Shown here: one piece after another, positions 37,191 through 47,003 of the stretch | Layout: each line of letters starts with the position of its first letter | Numbering within the stretch: position 1 is the stretch's first letter | NCBI RefSeq assembly: GCF_010730575.1 | Contig: NZ_AP022614.1 | Span: forward strand, 2,170,001 to 2,234,000 | Direction: 5' to 3' | DNA length: 64,000 bases | From: Mycobacterium parmense | GTDB lineage: Bacteria > Actinomycetota > Actinomycetes > Mycobacteriales > Mycobacteriaceae | Notes under the pieces: model-generated | Database searches by the model: none | What the model was told of the DNA's origin: nothing | Seen by the model: only the letters and a program-made list of their open reading frames with translations | Translations under genes and position numbers: made by a program

Positions 37191-37619
37191 CTAGCCCAGC
37201 AGGCTCATCCCGACCGCGGCGGCGGTGGCCGCGCACATCGACGGCCCGTGCGGCACCGCGCGCACGCCGCGCAGCCGCGCGGCCGTCCCGCCCGCCGCGG
37301 TCAGCACCGGCGCGGCCAGCGCGGCCAGGAACCACGCGCCGGCGCCGCAACAACCGGCCAGCCCACCCAGCCCCAGGGCCAGCTTCACGTCGCCGCCGCC
37401 CATCCCGGTCGGGGCCGCCAGGTGGACCAGCAGGTAGATCGTGGCCAGCGCCGCCGCCCCGGCCAGCGCCGGCGCCCCGCGGCCCGCCCAGGCGGCGGCC
37501 ACCAGGATCGCGGCGGCCCCGGGCAGCGTCAGCAGGTCGGGCAGCCGGCGCTGCCGGAGGTCGTGCCAGCTCAGCACCGCGAGCCAGCCGAGCACGAGGG
37601 CCACTGGGACGATCCGCAC
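37191..37619 (-). CDS. Prepilin-type A24 peptidase (Rv2551c-like)
   Basis: A 142-residue integral membrane aspartic peptidase with about four hydrophobic segments. One catalytic Asp is in SWHDLRQRRLPDLLT, the other in GMGGGDVKLALG, the GxGD motif. It is the short form without a methyltransferase domain. No pilin gene is in the window, so its substrate must be elsewhere. The GTG at 37617-37619 was chosen over longer unconserved extensions. It follows aroE by 10 bp. Confidence 0.85.
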   Translation of the reverse strand: MRIVPVALVLGWLAVLSWHDLRQRRLPDLLTLPGAAAILVAAAWAGRGAPALAGAAALATIYLLVHLAAPTGMGGGDVKLALGLGGLAGCCGAGAWFLAALAAPVLTAAGGTAARLRGVRAVPHGPSMCAATAAAVGMSLLG

Positions 37620-37629
37620 GGACGAGACG

Positions 37630-38454
37630 CTAGCGCGCCGCCTGCAGGGCGCAAGCCATCGCCTCGCGCGGCGCGGGCAGCCCGGTGAACTGCTCCACCT
37701 GCGCGAACGCCTGGTGCAGCAGCATCTGCAGCCCACCGATCACCCGGCCGCCGGCGCCGGACACCGCGGCCGCGAGCGGGGTGGGCCAGGGGTCGTAGAC
37801 CGCATCCAGCAGCAGCGGGATCGCCGCGAAGGTTCCCGCGTACCGCGCCGCGACGTCGGCCGGAATGGTGCTGACCAGGACCTGAGCGGCAGCCACTTCG
37901 TCGGCCAGGCCGCTGCCGTCCAGGGCGCAGAACCGCGTCGCGACCCCGACCCGGGCGCCGAGGTCCAGCAGCCGGGCCGCCTTCCGCGCGTCGCGGGCCA
38001 CCACCGTGACGCCGGCGACGCGCAGCTGCGCCAAACCCACGACAGCCGCCGGCGCGGTGCCGCCCGATCCACAGACCAGCGCCCATCCCGAGGCCACCCC
38101 GGCCGCCGACAGCGCGCCGCGGACCCCGTCGACGTCGGTGTTGTCGGCGCGCCAGCCCGACGCGGTGCGTACCAGTGTGTTGGCCGACCCCACCTGCTCG
38201 GCGCGTTCGGTGCGCTCGTCGGCGAACCGCAGCGCGGCGAACTTGCCGGGCATGGTCACCGAGACGCCGACCCACTCGGGCCCGAACCCGCCGACCACGC
38301 CCGCCAGCTCCTGCGCGCCGCAGTCGATGCGCTCGTAGGTCCAGCCGTCCAGGCCCAGCGCGCGGTAGGCGGCCAGGTGCAGTTGCGGAGACTTCGAGTG
38401 GGCGATCGGCCTGCCGAGCACGCCCGCCCGTCTAGCGCGAGCTGTCGAGGACAC
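37630..38454 (-). CDS. aroE: Shikimate dehydrogenase
   Basis: A 274-residue NADP-dependent enzyme for step 4 of the shikimate pathway. The substrate-binding segment LGRPIAHSKSPQLHLAAY is at the N-terminus, VSVTMPGKFAAL carries the catalytic Lys, and SGGTAPAAVVGL is the dinucleotide motif. Its GTG overlaps the end of mltG by 23 bp. It is split from the other aro genes by the EAL gene and the peptidase gene. Confidence 0.93.
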   Translation of the reverse strand: MSSTARARRAGVLGRPIAHSKSPQLHLAAYRALGLDGWTYERIDCGAQELAGVVGGFGPEWVGVSVTMPGKFAALRFADERTERAEQVGSANTLVRTASGWRADNTDVDGVRGALSAAGVASGWALVCGSGGTAPAAVVGLAQLRVAGVTVVARDARKAARLLDLGARVGVATRFCALDGSGLADEVAAAQVLVSTIPADVAARYAGTFAAIPLLLDAVYDPWPTPLAAAVSGAGGRVIGGLQMLLHQAFAQVEQFTGLPAPREAMACALQAAR

Positions 38455-39685
38455 CGTTGCGCTTAGCCAGCTCGATGTTGGCCAGATGCTGCTTGTAGTC
38501 CTTGGTGAACAGCGTCGTGCCCTGCGCGTCGATGGTCACGAAGTACAGCCAGTCACCGGGCTCGGGATGCTCCGCGGCGCGCAGGGCGTCGACGCCGGGC
38601 GAGCAGATGGCTGTGGCGGGCAGCCCCTGCGACACGTAGGTGTTCCAGGGCGTGCGCTGGGCGCGATCGGCGTCACTGGTGGCCACCTCGCGCCGGTCCA
38701 GCGGATAGTTCACCGTCGAGTCGAATTCCAGCGTGTGGTGGGCGTGCAGGCGGTTGTAGATCACCTGCGCCACCTTGGCGAAGTCCGGCGTGTTGGACTC
38801 CTGCTGCACCAGCGACGCCACCACGAGGATGTCGTAGGGCGACAGGCCCATGTCCTTGGCGCTGTCCACCAGCCCGGACTTCATGTACTCCGCGGCCCCG
38901 GCGCTGATCAGGCCCGCCAGGATGGTCTCGGGCGTTGCGGAGGGATCGACGTTGAACGTTCCCGGGGCGATCAGCCCCTCGATGCGGCGGTGGTCCTTGC
39001 CGAGCTCGGTGACGGGCTCGAGGGCCCACGGCGGCACCGCCAGCGCCGCGGGGGCGCTGTCGGACGCCGCCGCGCGCAGGTCGGCCACCGAGACGCAGTG
39101 CTTGCCGCCGTCGAAAGCGGCGCAGGTGGCCCGCGACGTCAGCGTCAGGATTCCCGGGATGGTCACGTTGGTCTTCATGTCGGTGGTGTCGTCGAGCTGC
39201 CGGCCCTCCGGGATGACCAGCCTGCCCACCCGGTTGCCGGGGTCGGCCAGCCGCGCGACGGCGTTGGCGGCCGGGATCTCGGTGCGCATCTGATAGAAGC
39301 CGGGCTGGAGGGCGTTGATCGCGTTGTTGCCGTGCGCGGCGTTGACGAACGCCCGGACGGTCTTCACGACGCCATCGTGCAGCAACGTCTCGCCCACCAT
39401 CGTGGTGGAGTCGCCGTCCTGCACCTGGATCACGACGTCGCGCTTGCCGCCGCCCGAGTAGTCGTCGGCGGACCCGAACATGGTGGGCCACAGCTTGACC
39501 CCGGCGAACACGACGCCCACGACGACGACGACGATCACCGCCAACGCCGCCCTGCCGGCGAAGCGGCGCCGGCGGCGGTTGCGCTCCTCGCGCCGGCGCG
39601 CCCGACGGTCGACGCGGCTCATCCTGCGCCGCGGCGACCCGACCGTCTCGGGCTCAGCACGTTCGCGGCGTGCGCTGTCAACCAT
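38432..39685 (-). CDS. mltG: Endolytic murein transglycosylase MltG
   Basis: A 417-residue type II membrane protein. A very basic cytoplasmic N-terminus ([18 protein letters not shown]) leads into one transmembrane helix ([17 protein letters not shown]), then a LysM-like region and the YceG/MltG domain with the catalytic glutamate in [10 protein letters not shown]. It cuts nascent glycan strands and so sets their length. The ATG at 39683-39685 gives the Mtb length and overlaps ruvX by 8 bp. Confidence 0.92.
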   Translation of the reverse strand: MVDSARRERAEPETVGSPRRRMSRVDRRARRREERNRRRRRFAGRAALAVIVVVVVGVVFAGVKLWPTMFGSADDYSGGGKRDVVIQVQDGDSTTMVGETLLHDGVVKTVRAFVNAAHGNNAINALQPGFYQMRTEIPAANAVARLADPGNRVGRLVIPEGRQLDDTTDMKTNVTIPGILTLTSRATCAAFDGGKHCVSVADLRAAASDSAPAALAVPPWALEPVTELGKDHRRIEGLIAPGTFNVDPSATPETILAGLISAGAAEYMKSGLVDSAKDMGLSPYDILVVASLVQQESNTPDFAKVAQVIYNRLHAHHTLEFDSTVNYPLDRREVATSDADRAQRTPWNTYVSQGLPATAICSPGVDALRAAEHPEPGDWLYFVTIDAQGTTLFTKDYKQHLANIELAKRNGVLDSSR

Positions 39686-40202
39686 CGGCGAGTCCCCCCG
39701 CGCTCTGCGGCGCGCGGCGCTCATCGAGCCAGCTCTGCAGGATCGCCACCGCCGCCGCCTGGTCGATCACCGACCGCTGCTCTCGGCCCCGCACCCCGGC
39801 CGCGCGCAGCGACCGCTGCGCGCTGACGGTGGTCAGCCGCTCGTCGGCGAGCCGCACCGGGATGGGCGCGATCCGCTGGGCCAGCGTCTCGGCGAGCTGG
39901 ATCGCGTCGAGGGCCGCGGGTCCGGTGCGGTCGGCCAGGGTCCGCGGCAAGCCGACGACCACCTCGACCACCTCGAGCTCGGCGACCAGCGCGCAAAGCC
40001 GGCGCACGTGCCGCCCGGTTCGGTCGCGGCGCACCGTCTCCACCGGGGTGGCCAGGATACCGTCGGGGTCGCTGCAGGCCACGCCGATGCGCACGCTGCC
40101 GACGTCGATGCCCAGGCTTCTGCCGCGCCGGGACGCCCGCGCCGTATTGCCCTGGTCGGGGTCGCCGGGCCGGTCGGGCAAGCGATGTTGTGCCGGGACC
40201 AC
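39678..40202 (-). CDS. ruvX: YqgF/RuvX Holliday-junction resolvase-like protein
   Basis: A 174-residue RNase H-fold protein ([20 protein letters not shown] with the first acidic residue, [25 protein letters not shown] and [15 protein letters not shown]). In E. coli YqgF takes part in 16S rRNA 5' maturation; in Mtb a Holliday-junction activity was reported. It starts 1 bp after the alaS stop and is followed by mltG, the standard order alaS-ruvX-mltG-aroE. Confidence 0.92.
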   Translation of the reverse strand: MVPAQHRLPDRPGDPDQGNTARASRRGRSLGIDVGSVRIGVACSDPDGILATPVETVRRDRTGRHVRRLCALVAELEVVEVVVGLPRTLADRTGPAALDAIQLAETLAQRIAPIPVRLADERLTTVSAQRSLRAAGVRGREQRSVIDQAAAVAILQSWLDERRAPQSAGGLADG

Positions 40203-42899
40203 TCAACCGACCCGATCGATCTCATCGCGTACCGCCTTGAGCGCCACGTCGATGCCGGTCGGATCCTTCCCTGAGCCCTGGGCGGTGTCGGCTTTGCCCC
40301 CGCCCCGGCCGTCGACGGCCACGGACAGGCGTTTGACCAGGTCGTTGGCGCTGATACCCAGGTCCTGCGCGGCCGCGTTGACCGCGACGACGTACGGGAC
40401 GGCCGACCCGCCGTCGCCGTCAGAGGTCTCGGCGATCAGGGTGACCACCGCCGGCTGACTGCCTTGCTTGCGCAGAATGCCGCCCACGACCGAGCGCAGG
40501 TCGGCCGCCGTCGCGGCCGGCATGCGTTGGGCCACCAGCAAGACGTTGCCGATGCGCTCGGGCTCGATCTTGGCCACGGTTGCGGTGAGTCCGCCCTTGC
40601 GGGCGCGTTCGAGTTCCTTCTCCGCGGCCTTGAGCCGCTCCACCAGGGTGGCCACCCGCGCGGGCACCTCCTCGGACGGCACCTTCAGCGAGGACGCCAG
40701 CCCCGCCATCAGCGCGCGTTCCTTGGCCAGGTGCCGAAACGACTCGAGCCCGACGTAGGCCTCCACCCGCCGGACCCCCGAACCGATCGACGACTCACCC
40801 AGGATGGTCACCGGCCCGATCTGCGCCGAGTTGTGCACGTGCGTCCCGCCGCACAGCTCCAGCGAGAACGGGCCGCCGATCTCCACGACCCGCACCTGGT
40901 CCGGATAGGCCTCGCCGAAGAGCGCCATCGCGCCCATGGCCTTGGCCTTCTCGAGTTGCTCGGTGAACGTGTGCACCTCGAAGTCGGCCTGCACGGCCTC
41001 GTTGGTCACCTCTTCGATCTGGGTGCGCTGCTCCTCGCTCACCGGCCCCTGCCAGTTGAAGTCGAAACGCAGGTAGCCGGGCCGGTTCAGCGACCCGGCC
41101 TGAACGGCGTTGGGGCCCAGCACCTGTCGCAGCGCAGCGTGCACCATATGGGTGCCCGAGTGGCCCTGCGTGGCGCCGCGGCGCCAGCCCGGGTCGACGG
41201 CGGCGACCACGGTGTCGCCCTCGACGAACTCCCCCGACTCGACGTTGATCCGGTGCACCCACAGAGTTTTGGCGATCTTCTGCACGTCGGTGACCGCCGC
41301 TCGGGCGCTCTCGCCGGACCCGGTGCCGCTGATGGTGCCCTCGTCGGCGATCTGGCCGCCGGACTCGGCGTAGAGCGGTGTGCGGTCGAGCACCATCTCC
41401 ACCCGCTGGGCCCCATCGGCGCCGTGCGCCACCACCGGCACCCGCTTTCCGTCCACGAAAATCCCGAGAATCCTTGCTTCCGAGGATAATTCGTCGAAGC
41501 CGGTGAACTCGGTGGGCCCGGCGTCCACCAGCTCGCGATAAGCGGTCAAGTCGGCGTGGGCATGCTTGCGCGCGGCGGCGTCGGCCTTGGCGCGGCGGCG
41601 CTGCTCGGCCATCAGCTCGCGAAAGCCGATCTCGTCGACCTGCAGGCCGGCCTCCGACGCCATCTCGAGCGTCAGCTCGATCGGGAAGCCGTAGGTGTCG
41701 TGCAGGGTGAACGCATCTGAACCGGAGATCGCTTGTGCGCCCGACCGTTTGGTGGCGCCGGCGACCTCGTCGAACAACTTCGAGCCCGACTCCAGCGTGC
41801 GGTTGAACGCCGTCTCCTCGGCGACGGCGATCCGCCTGACCCGGTCGAAGTCGGCGACGAGCTCGGGGTACGACGGCCCCATGGCGTCGCGCACGGTGGC
41901 CATCAGGTCGCCGACGATCGGGCCGTCGATGTCGAGCAGCTTGGCCGAGCGGATGACACGGCGCAGCAGGCGGCGCAGCACGTAGCCGCGCCCGTCGTTG
42001 CCGGGGCTGACGCCGTCGCCGATCAGAATCGCCGCGGTGCGGCTGTGGTCGGCGATGACGCGATAGCGCACGTCGTCTTCGTGGTTGCCGGCGTCGTATC
42101 CGCGCGGCGCGCGCGACGCGACGAGATCGATGACCGGGCGCAACAGGTCGGTCTCGTAGACGTTGGCCACGCCCTGCAGGATGAACGCGACCCGCTCCAC
42201 GCCCATGCCGGTGTCGATGTTCTTGCGGGGCAGCGGACCCAGGATCTCGAAGTCGGTCTTGCCGGTGCCCTCGCCGCGTTCGTTCTGCATGAACACGAGG
42301 TTCCAGATCTCGATGTAACGGTCCTCGTTGGCGATCGGGCCGCCGCCGACGCCGAACTCCGCACCCCGGTCGTAGTAGATCTCCGACGAGGGGCCGCACG
42401 GCCCGGGGATGCCCATCGACCAGTAATTGTCCTCCATGCCGCGGCGCTGGATACGCTCGACGGGCAGCCCGGCGATCTCCTGCCACAGTCGCACGGCCTC
42501 GTCGTCGTCGAAATAGACCGTCGCCCAGAGCCGTTCGGGGTCCAGGCCATAGCCGCCGTCGTCGAGGCCGCCGGTCAGCAGGCTCCACGCCAGCTCGATG
42601 GCCTCGCGCTTGAAGTAGTCACCGAACGAGAAATTGCCGGCCATCTGGAAGAAGGTGTTGTGCCGGGTCGTGATGCCGACCTCGTCGATGTCGGGCGTCC
42701 GGATGCACTTCTGGATGCTGGTGGCCCGCGGGTACGGCGGCGTGCGCGCGCCCAGGAAGTACGGGACGAACTGGACCATGCCCGCGTTGACGAACAGCAG
42801 GTTGGGATCCTCGAGGATCACCGAGGCGCTCGGCACCTCCGTGTGGCCCGCCTTCACGAAGTGATCAAGAAACCTCTTCCTGATCTCGTGTGTCTGCAC
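40203..42899 (-). CDS. alaS: Alanyl-tRNA synthetase
   Basis: An 898-residue class II synthetase. The catalytic core contains [18 protein letters not shown], the editing domain has the zinc ligands [11 protein letters not shown] and [13 protein letters not shown], and a C-Ala tail with DHHA1 homology (residues about 830-890) ends in [14 protein letters not shown]. All domains appear intact. No T-box leader is seen upstream. Confidence 0.98.
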   Translation of the reverse strand: MQTHEIRKRFLDHFVKAGHTEVPSASVILEDPNLLFVNAGMVQFVPYFLGARTPPYPRATSIQKCIRTPDIDEVGITTRHNTFFQMAGNFSFGDYFKREAIELAWSLLTGGLDDGGYGLDPERLWATVYFDDDEAVRLWQEIAGLPVERIQRRGMEDNYWSMGIPGPCGPSSEIYYDRGAEFGVGGGPIANEDRYIEIWNLVFMQNERGEGTGKTDFEILGPLPRKNIDTGMGVERVAFILQGVANVYETDLLRPVIDLVASRAPRGYDAGNHEDDVRYRVIADHSRTAAILIGDGVSPGNDGRGYVLRRLLRRVIRSAKLLDIDGPIVGDLMATVRDAMGPSYPELVADFDRVRRIAVAEETAFNRTLESGSKLFDEVAGATKRSGAQAISGSDAFTLHDTYGFPIELTLEMASEAGLQVDEIGFRELMAEQRRRAKADAAARKHAHADLTAYRELVDAGPTEFTGFDELSSEARILGIFVDGKRVPVVAHGADGAQRVEMVLDRTPLYAESGGQIADEGTISGTGSGESARAAVTDVQKIAKTLWVHRINVESGEFVEGDTVVAAVDPGWRRGATQGHSGTHMVHAALRQVLGPNAVQAGSLNRPGYLRFDFNWQGPVSEEQRTQIEEVTNEAVQADFEVHTFTEQLEKAKAMGAMALFGEAYPDQVRVVEIGGPFSLELCGGTHVHNSAQIGPVTILGESSIGSGVRRVEAYVGLESFRHLAKERALMAGLASSLKVPSEEVPARVATLVERLKAAEKELERARKGGLTATVAKIEPERIGNVLLVAQRMPAATAADLRSVVGGILRKQGSQPAVVTLIAETSDGDGGSAVPYVVAVNAAAQDLGISANDLVKRLSVAVDGRGGGKADTAQGSGKDPTGIDVALKAVRDEIDRVG

Positions 42900-42981
42900 T
42901 CTTCTTCCGCTTCTTTCTTACTTCGACGTGGGTTCCCAGCCTATTCTGCGGGCAACGCGGCGTGCCGCCCGGCGGTGGCCG

Positions 42982-43383
42982 TCAGCCCGCCATGAAGCTC
43001 AACCGCACCGTCCGGCGCGGGTTGTCCCGGTTGAGGTCGACCAGCACGATGCTTTGCCAGGTGCCCAGCGCAGGATCGCCCCCGGCCACCGGCACGGTCA
43101 CCGACGGCGAGACGATCGCCGGCAGGACGTGATCGGCGCCGTGGCCCTCCGAGCCGTGCGCGTGCCGGTAGCGGTCGTCGCGGGGCAGCAGCCGTTCCAG
43201 GGTGTCGACCAGGTCGTCGTCGGAGCCCGCACCGGTCTCGATGATGGCCACCCCGGCCGTGGCGTGCGGCACGAACACGTTGCACAGGCCGTCGCCGCAG
43301 CTGAAGCAGAACCTGCGGACCGCGTCGGTGAGGTCCACGATGCGGCGGTGCGCGGTGTCCACCTCCAGTACATCGGTATGCAC
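42982..43383 (-). CDS. YjbQ/UPF0047-family protein (Rv2556c-like)
   Basis: A 133-residue protein of the YjbQ family with the signatures VFVPHATAGVAIIET, HGSEGHGADH (metal-binding histidines) and GTWQSIVLVDLNRDNPRR. E. coli YjbQ has weak thiamine-phosphate synthase activity, but the true role is unclear. The GTG at 43381-43383 gives VHTDVLEVDTA, like Mtb. It lies 82 bp upstream of alaS on the same strand. Confidence 0.88.
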   Translation of the reverse strand: MHTDVLEVDTAHRRIVDLTDAVRRFCFSCGDGLCNVFVPHATAGVAIIETGAGSDDDLVDTLERLLPRDDRYRHAHGSEGHGADHVLPAIVSPSVTVPVAGGDPALGTWQSIVLVDLNRDNPRRTVRLSFMAG

Positions 43384-43520
43384 CCGGACCAGCCTACGGC
43401 GATGCCGCAGGACGCGGCCAATTCGATGTGACGGTTGCCACACCCTCGCGGGCAGGAGGAAGGTGACTGGTGGGACCGGTGGCGCCGCCGGGGCGCCGCC
43501 CCACACGAGAGGGGTCGATC

Positions 43521-44144
43521 GTGTACGCACGCTCCACCACCATTTCGGCGCAGCCGTTGTCCGTCGACATCGGCATCGCGCACGTCCGCGACGTCGTCAT
43601 GCCCGCCCTCGCGGCGATCGACGGCTTCGTGGGACTGTCGCTGCTGGTCGACCGGCAGTCCGGCACGTGCATCGCCACCAGCTCGTGGGAGACCGTGGAG
43701 GCGATGCGGTCCAGCGCCGAGCGGGTGGCGCCGGTCCGCGACCAGGCCGCGCTGATGTTCGACGGCAGCGCGCGGGTCGAGGAATGGGAGATCGCCCTGC
43801 TGCATCGCGACCACCGTTCGCGGGACGGCGCCTGCGTGCGGGCCACCTGGCTCAAGGTGGTGCCGGACCAGCTCGGGCGGTCCCTGGACTTCTACCGGGA
43901 GGCGGTGCTGCCGGAGATGGAGCAGCTCGACGGGTTCTGCAGCGCCAGCCTGATGGTCGACCACCCGGCCTGCCGGCGGGCGGTGTCCTGCTCGACGTTC
44001 GACAGCATGGAGGCGATGGCGCGCAACCGGGACCGGGCGACCGAGCTGCGCAGCAGGCGTGTGCGGGATCTGGGCGCCGAGGTGATCGACGTCGCCGAGT
44101 TCGAGCTGGCGATCGCCCGGCTTCGGGTGCCCGAGCTGGTCTAG
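43521..44144 (+). CDS. Starvation-associated conserved protein (Rv2557/Rv2558-like)
   Basis: A 207-residue protein with two related halves, each like an antibiotic-biosynthesis-monooxygenase (dimeric alpha-beta barrel) fold: [20 protein letters not shown] and [20 protein letters not shown] are parallel segments. Mtb has a tandem pair, Rv2557 and Rv2558, induced by nutrient starvation; here only one copy is present. I chose the GTG at 43521-43523, preceded by GAGAGGGG; the frame is open to an ATG at 43470. Confidence 0.78.
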   Translation: MYARSTTISAQPLSVDIGIAHVRDVVMPALAAIDGFVGLSLLVDRQSGTCIATSSWETVEAMRSSAERVAPVRDQAALMFDGSARVEEWEIALLHRDHRSRDGACVRATWLKVVPDQLGRSLDFYREAVLPEMEQLDGFCSASLMVDHPACRRAVSCSTFDSMEAMARNRDRATELRSRRVRDLGAEVIDVAEFELAIARLRVPELV

Positions 44145-44476
44145 GGCAGCGAGTCCCCGGGAAACCCGCGGCACGGGTGCACCCGGTAGTTGAAAACCCC
44201 CGATGCCACGCCCGGGTCGTCGGCCATGATCGCGACGGTGTCGTCGATGGTCGCGGCGAAGACCCCGATACCGCAGACGTCGGAGTCGTCGGTGACGGGC
44301 AGCACCACCGCGAGCACGCCGTCGTCGCGCAGCGCGAAGTTGCGGCGGCCGTGCTCCCAGACGATGGCCGGCGTCCCGGCGTCATCGAAGTTGGGCCCCT
44401 TGGTCAGGATCACCAGGCTGTAGGGCCTCGCTTTCGGCAGCAGTTCGCTCATCTGCGCGTCGGTGAAGGTCTTCAC
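44141..44476 (-). CDS. YCII-like small protein
   Basis: A 111-residue protein with the pattern of YCII-related dimeric alpha-beta barrel proteins ([55 protein letters not shown]). Such proteins are putative small-molecule enzymes without established function. The ATG overlaps the rarA stop by 4 bp, so it is co-translated with a recombination factor, and its stop overlaps the preceding plus-strand gene by 4 bp. Confidence 0.72.
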   Translation of the reverse strand: MKTFTDAQMSELLPKARPYSLVILTKGPNFDDAGTPAIVWEHGRRNFALRDDGVLAVVLPVTDDSDVCGIGVFAATIDDTVAIMADDPGVASGVFNYRVHPCRGFPGDSLP

Positions 44477-45837
44477 GATCGCCTCCTTTTCGCCCGGATG
44501 ATCGCGCGCAGGCGTTCCAGCCGGCCGGCCATCTCCCGCTCGCCGCCGCGACCGGTCGGCCGGTAGTAGTCGACGCCGACCAGCTCGTCTGGCGGATACT
44601 GTTGTCCCACAACGCCGTCCGGATCGTCGTGCGAGTACTTGTAGCCCTGGGCGTTGCCCAGGGCTGCCGCGCCGGAATAGTGGCCGTCGCGCAGGTGCGC
44701 GGGGACCAGGCCGGCCTTGCCCGCCCTGATGTCGGCCATCGCCGCCCCCAGCGCGGTGGTGACGGCGTTGGACTTGGGCGCGGTGGCCAGGTGGATGGTG
44801 GCGTGCGCCAGGGTCAGCTGGGCCTCGGGCATCCCGATCAGCTGCACGGTCTGCGCGGCGGCCACCGCGGTGTGCAGGGCGCTCGGATCGGCCATGCCGA
44901 TGTCCTCGCTGGCCAGGATCAGCAGCCGGCGGGCGACGAATCGCGGGTCCTCCCCGGCCACCAGCATGCGGGCCAGGTAGTGCAGGGCCGCGTCGACGTC
45001 GGAGCCGCGCACCGACTTGATGAAGGCGCTGATGACGTCGTAGTGCTGGTCGCCGTCGCGGTCATAGCGCACCGCCGCCTCGTCCAGCGACTGCTCGACG
45101 GTCTCGACGGTCACCTGCGCGCCGGACCCCTGAACCGATTCGGCGGCTACCTCCAGCGCGGTCAGCGCGCGGCGGGCGTCGCCGGCGGCCAACCGCACCA
45201 GCAGCCCGACCGCCTCGGGCGCCACGGCCACCCGGCCGCCCAGGCCGCGGGGATCGTCGACGGCACGCTGCACGACGGTGCGGATGTCGTCGGCGCCCAG
45301 CGGGCGCAACTGCAGGATCAGCGACCGCGACAACAACGGGGCCACCACCGAGAACGACGGGTTCTCGGTGGTCGCCGCCACCAGCAGCACCACCCGGTTC
45401 TCCACGGCGGACAGCAGCGCGTCCTGCTGGGTCTTGGAGAAGCGGTGGACTTCGTCGATGAACAGCACCGTGCGCTCGCCGTTGAGCAGCGCATGGCGCG
45501 CCGACTCGATGACGGCCCGCACCTCCTTGACACCGGCCGACAGCGCCGAGAGCGCCTCGAACCGGCGGCCGGTGGCCTGCGATATCAGGGAGGCCAGCGT
45601 CGTCTTCCCGCTGCCCGGCGGGCCGTACAGGATGGCCGACGCCACACCGGAGCCCTCGACCAGGCGGCGCAGGGGCGAACCCGGCGCGAGCAGGTGCCCC
45701 TGGCCCACCACCTCGTCGAGCGACGCCGGTCGCATCCGGACCGCCAGCGGCGCCCCGGCCGACACGCCCAGGCCGCGGTCGCTCGTCCGGGCGGCGCCGG
45801 GGAGGTCAAACAGACCGTCGGACACGGCTTTAGGCAT
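44473..45837 (-). CDS. rarA: Replication-associated recombination protein A (RarA/MgsA AAA+ ATPase)
   Basis: A 454-residue AAA+ protein related to clamp loaders. Walker A is [12 protein letters not shown], Walker [11 protein letters not shown], sensor 1 [10 protein letters not shown], sensor 2 [11 protein letters not shown]; the C-terminal MgsA domain contains [11 protein letters not shown]. It acts at stalled forks. The ATG at 45835-45837 gives [15 protein letters not shown], close to Mtb. Confidence 0.95.
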   Translation of the reverse strand: MPKAVSDGLFDLPGAARTSDRGLGVSAGAPLAVRMRPASLDEVVGQGHLLAPGSPLRRLVEGSGVASAILYGPPGSGKTTLASLISQATGRRFEALSALSAGVKEVRAVIESARHALLNGERTVLFIDEVHRFSKTQQDALLSAVENRVVLLVAATTENPSFSVVAPLLSRSLILQLRPLGADDIRTVVQRAVDDPRGLGGRVAVAPEAVGLLVRLAAGDARRALTALEVAAESVQGSGAQVTVETVEQSLDEAAVRYDRDGDQHYDVISAFIKSVRGSDVDAALHYLARMLVAGEDPRFVARRLLILASEDIGMADPSALHTAVAAAQTVQLIGMPEAQLTLAHATIHLATAPKSNAVTTALGAAMADIRAGKAGLVPAHLRDGHYSGAAALGNAQGYKYSHDDPDGVVGQQYPPDELVGVDYYRPTGRGGEREMAGRLERLRAIIRAKRRRS

Positions 45838-45974
45838 ACCACGCCGGGATGACCGGGTGCGTCGGCCCAGGCAGGCGGCGGGCAATGCGCGCGTCCTGGC
45901 CACATATTTGCTAAGTTCCCGTTTGCCAAGTCCCGTGCGTGTGCCCACAGAGCAATCAGACAGCTAGGACGGAC

Positions 45975-46937
45975 ATGAGCCAGCCCCCCGAATATCCAGG
46001 GACCTCGCCCGACCCCCACGGGGGCAACCAGAACCCGCCCGGCTACCCACCACCGCCCGGCCCGCCGCCCGGTTACGGACCGCCGCCCGGCCCACCCGGT
46101 TACGGCGCACCGCCACCCCCGCCGCCCGGTTACGGACCGCCCCCCGGCTACGGCGGGCCCCCGCCCGGCTGGGGGCAGCAGCCCGGCTACGGCGGGCCCG
46201 CCACGGGCCCGGGCTTCAGCGTCGGCGCCGCGTTCAGCTGGGCGTGGAACATGTTCACCAAGAACGCGGTGGCGCTCGTCGTCTCGGTGCTGATCTACGC
46301 GCTGCTGTTCGGCGTCGGCTACGGCGTGCTGGCGCTGAGCGGCGGCCTGAACACCAACATCACCGACTCCGACGACTACACCAGCGCCACCACGACCATG
46401 GGGCCCGGCGGCTGGGCCATCATGGCGGTCGGCTACCTGCTGGTGTTCGCGGTCGGGGTGTTCGTGCACGCCGCGTTCTTCTCCGGCTGCCTGGACATCG
46501 CCGACGGCCGGCCGGTGGGCATCGGCTCGTTCTTCAAGCCGCGCAACCTCGGTCCGGCGATCCTCGCCGCGCTGCTGGTGGGCGCGCTGACGGGGCTCGC
46601 GTCGGCGCTGTGCTTCCTTCCCGGCCTGATCCTGGGCATCTTCGTCCAGTTCACCGTGCCGTTCGTGATCGACCGCTCGCAGTCGCCCATCACGGGCCTG
46701 AAGTCGAGCTTCTCGACGGTGTCGTCGAACTTCGGCAACGCCCTGCTGGCGTGGTTGGTGGAGCTGGCGGTGGTCTTCGTCGGGGCGCTGGTCTGCGGTG
46801 TCGGCCTGCTGGTGGCCGCCCCGCTGGCCGGGCTGATCCTGGTGTACACCTACCGCAAGCTCTCGGGCGGCCAGGTCGTCCCGCTGGAGCAGTCCGGCTA
46901 CCAGCCGGGACCCCCACCTGGGCAATACCCCGCCTAG
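45975..46937 (+). CDS. Proline/glycine/tyrosine-rich membrane protein (Rv2560-like)
   Basis: A 320-residue protein. Residues 1-75 are a low-complexity Pro-Gly-Tyr domain built from PPPGYG-type repeats, probably cytoplasmic. Residues 85-300 hold about six transmembrane helices (ALVVSVLIYALLFGVGYGVL, MAVGYLLVFAVGVFVHAAFF and others), resembling integral membrane proteins of the DUF975/glycerophosphoryl-diester-phosphodiesterase membrane-domain kind. Function unknown. In Mtb, Rv2561-Rv2565 follow; here only about 65 bp separate it from the transglutaminase gene. Confidence 0.82.
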   Translation: MSQPPEYPGTSPDPHGGNQNPPGYPPPPGPPPGYGPPPGPPGYGAPPPPPPGYGPPPGYGGPPPGWGQQPGYGGPATGPGFSVGAAFSWAWNMFTKNAVALVVSVLIYALLFGVGYGVLALSGGLNTNITDSDDYTSATTTMGPGGWAIMAVGYLLVFAVGVFVHAAFFSGCLDIADGRPVGIGSFFKPRNLGPAILAALLVGALTGLASALCFLPGLILGIFVQFTVPFVIDRSQSPITGLKSSFSTVSSNFGNALLAWLVELAVVFVGALVCGVGLLVAAPLAGLILVYTYRKLSGGQVVPLEQSGYQPGPPPGQYPA

Positions 46938-47003
46938 CGGCGGCGCCGACGCTGAATTGCACTGCGCTGCAGCCTGGTGGCGCTTGTGATGCAATCAGCG
47001 GTT

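Noticed and set aside
42900-42981. T-box or other tRNA-sensing leader before alaS
   Set aside because: Only 82 bp are available and no T-box consensus is visible.
46030-46200. CRISPR-like repeats in the GC-rich CCGCCCGGTTACGG region
   Set aside because: The repeats encode the Pro-Gly-Tyr tract of the Rv2560-like protein; there are no spacers.
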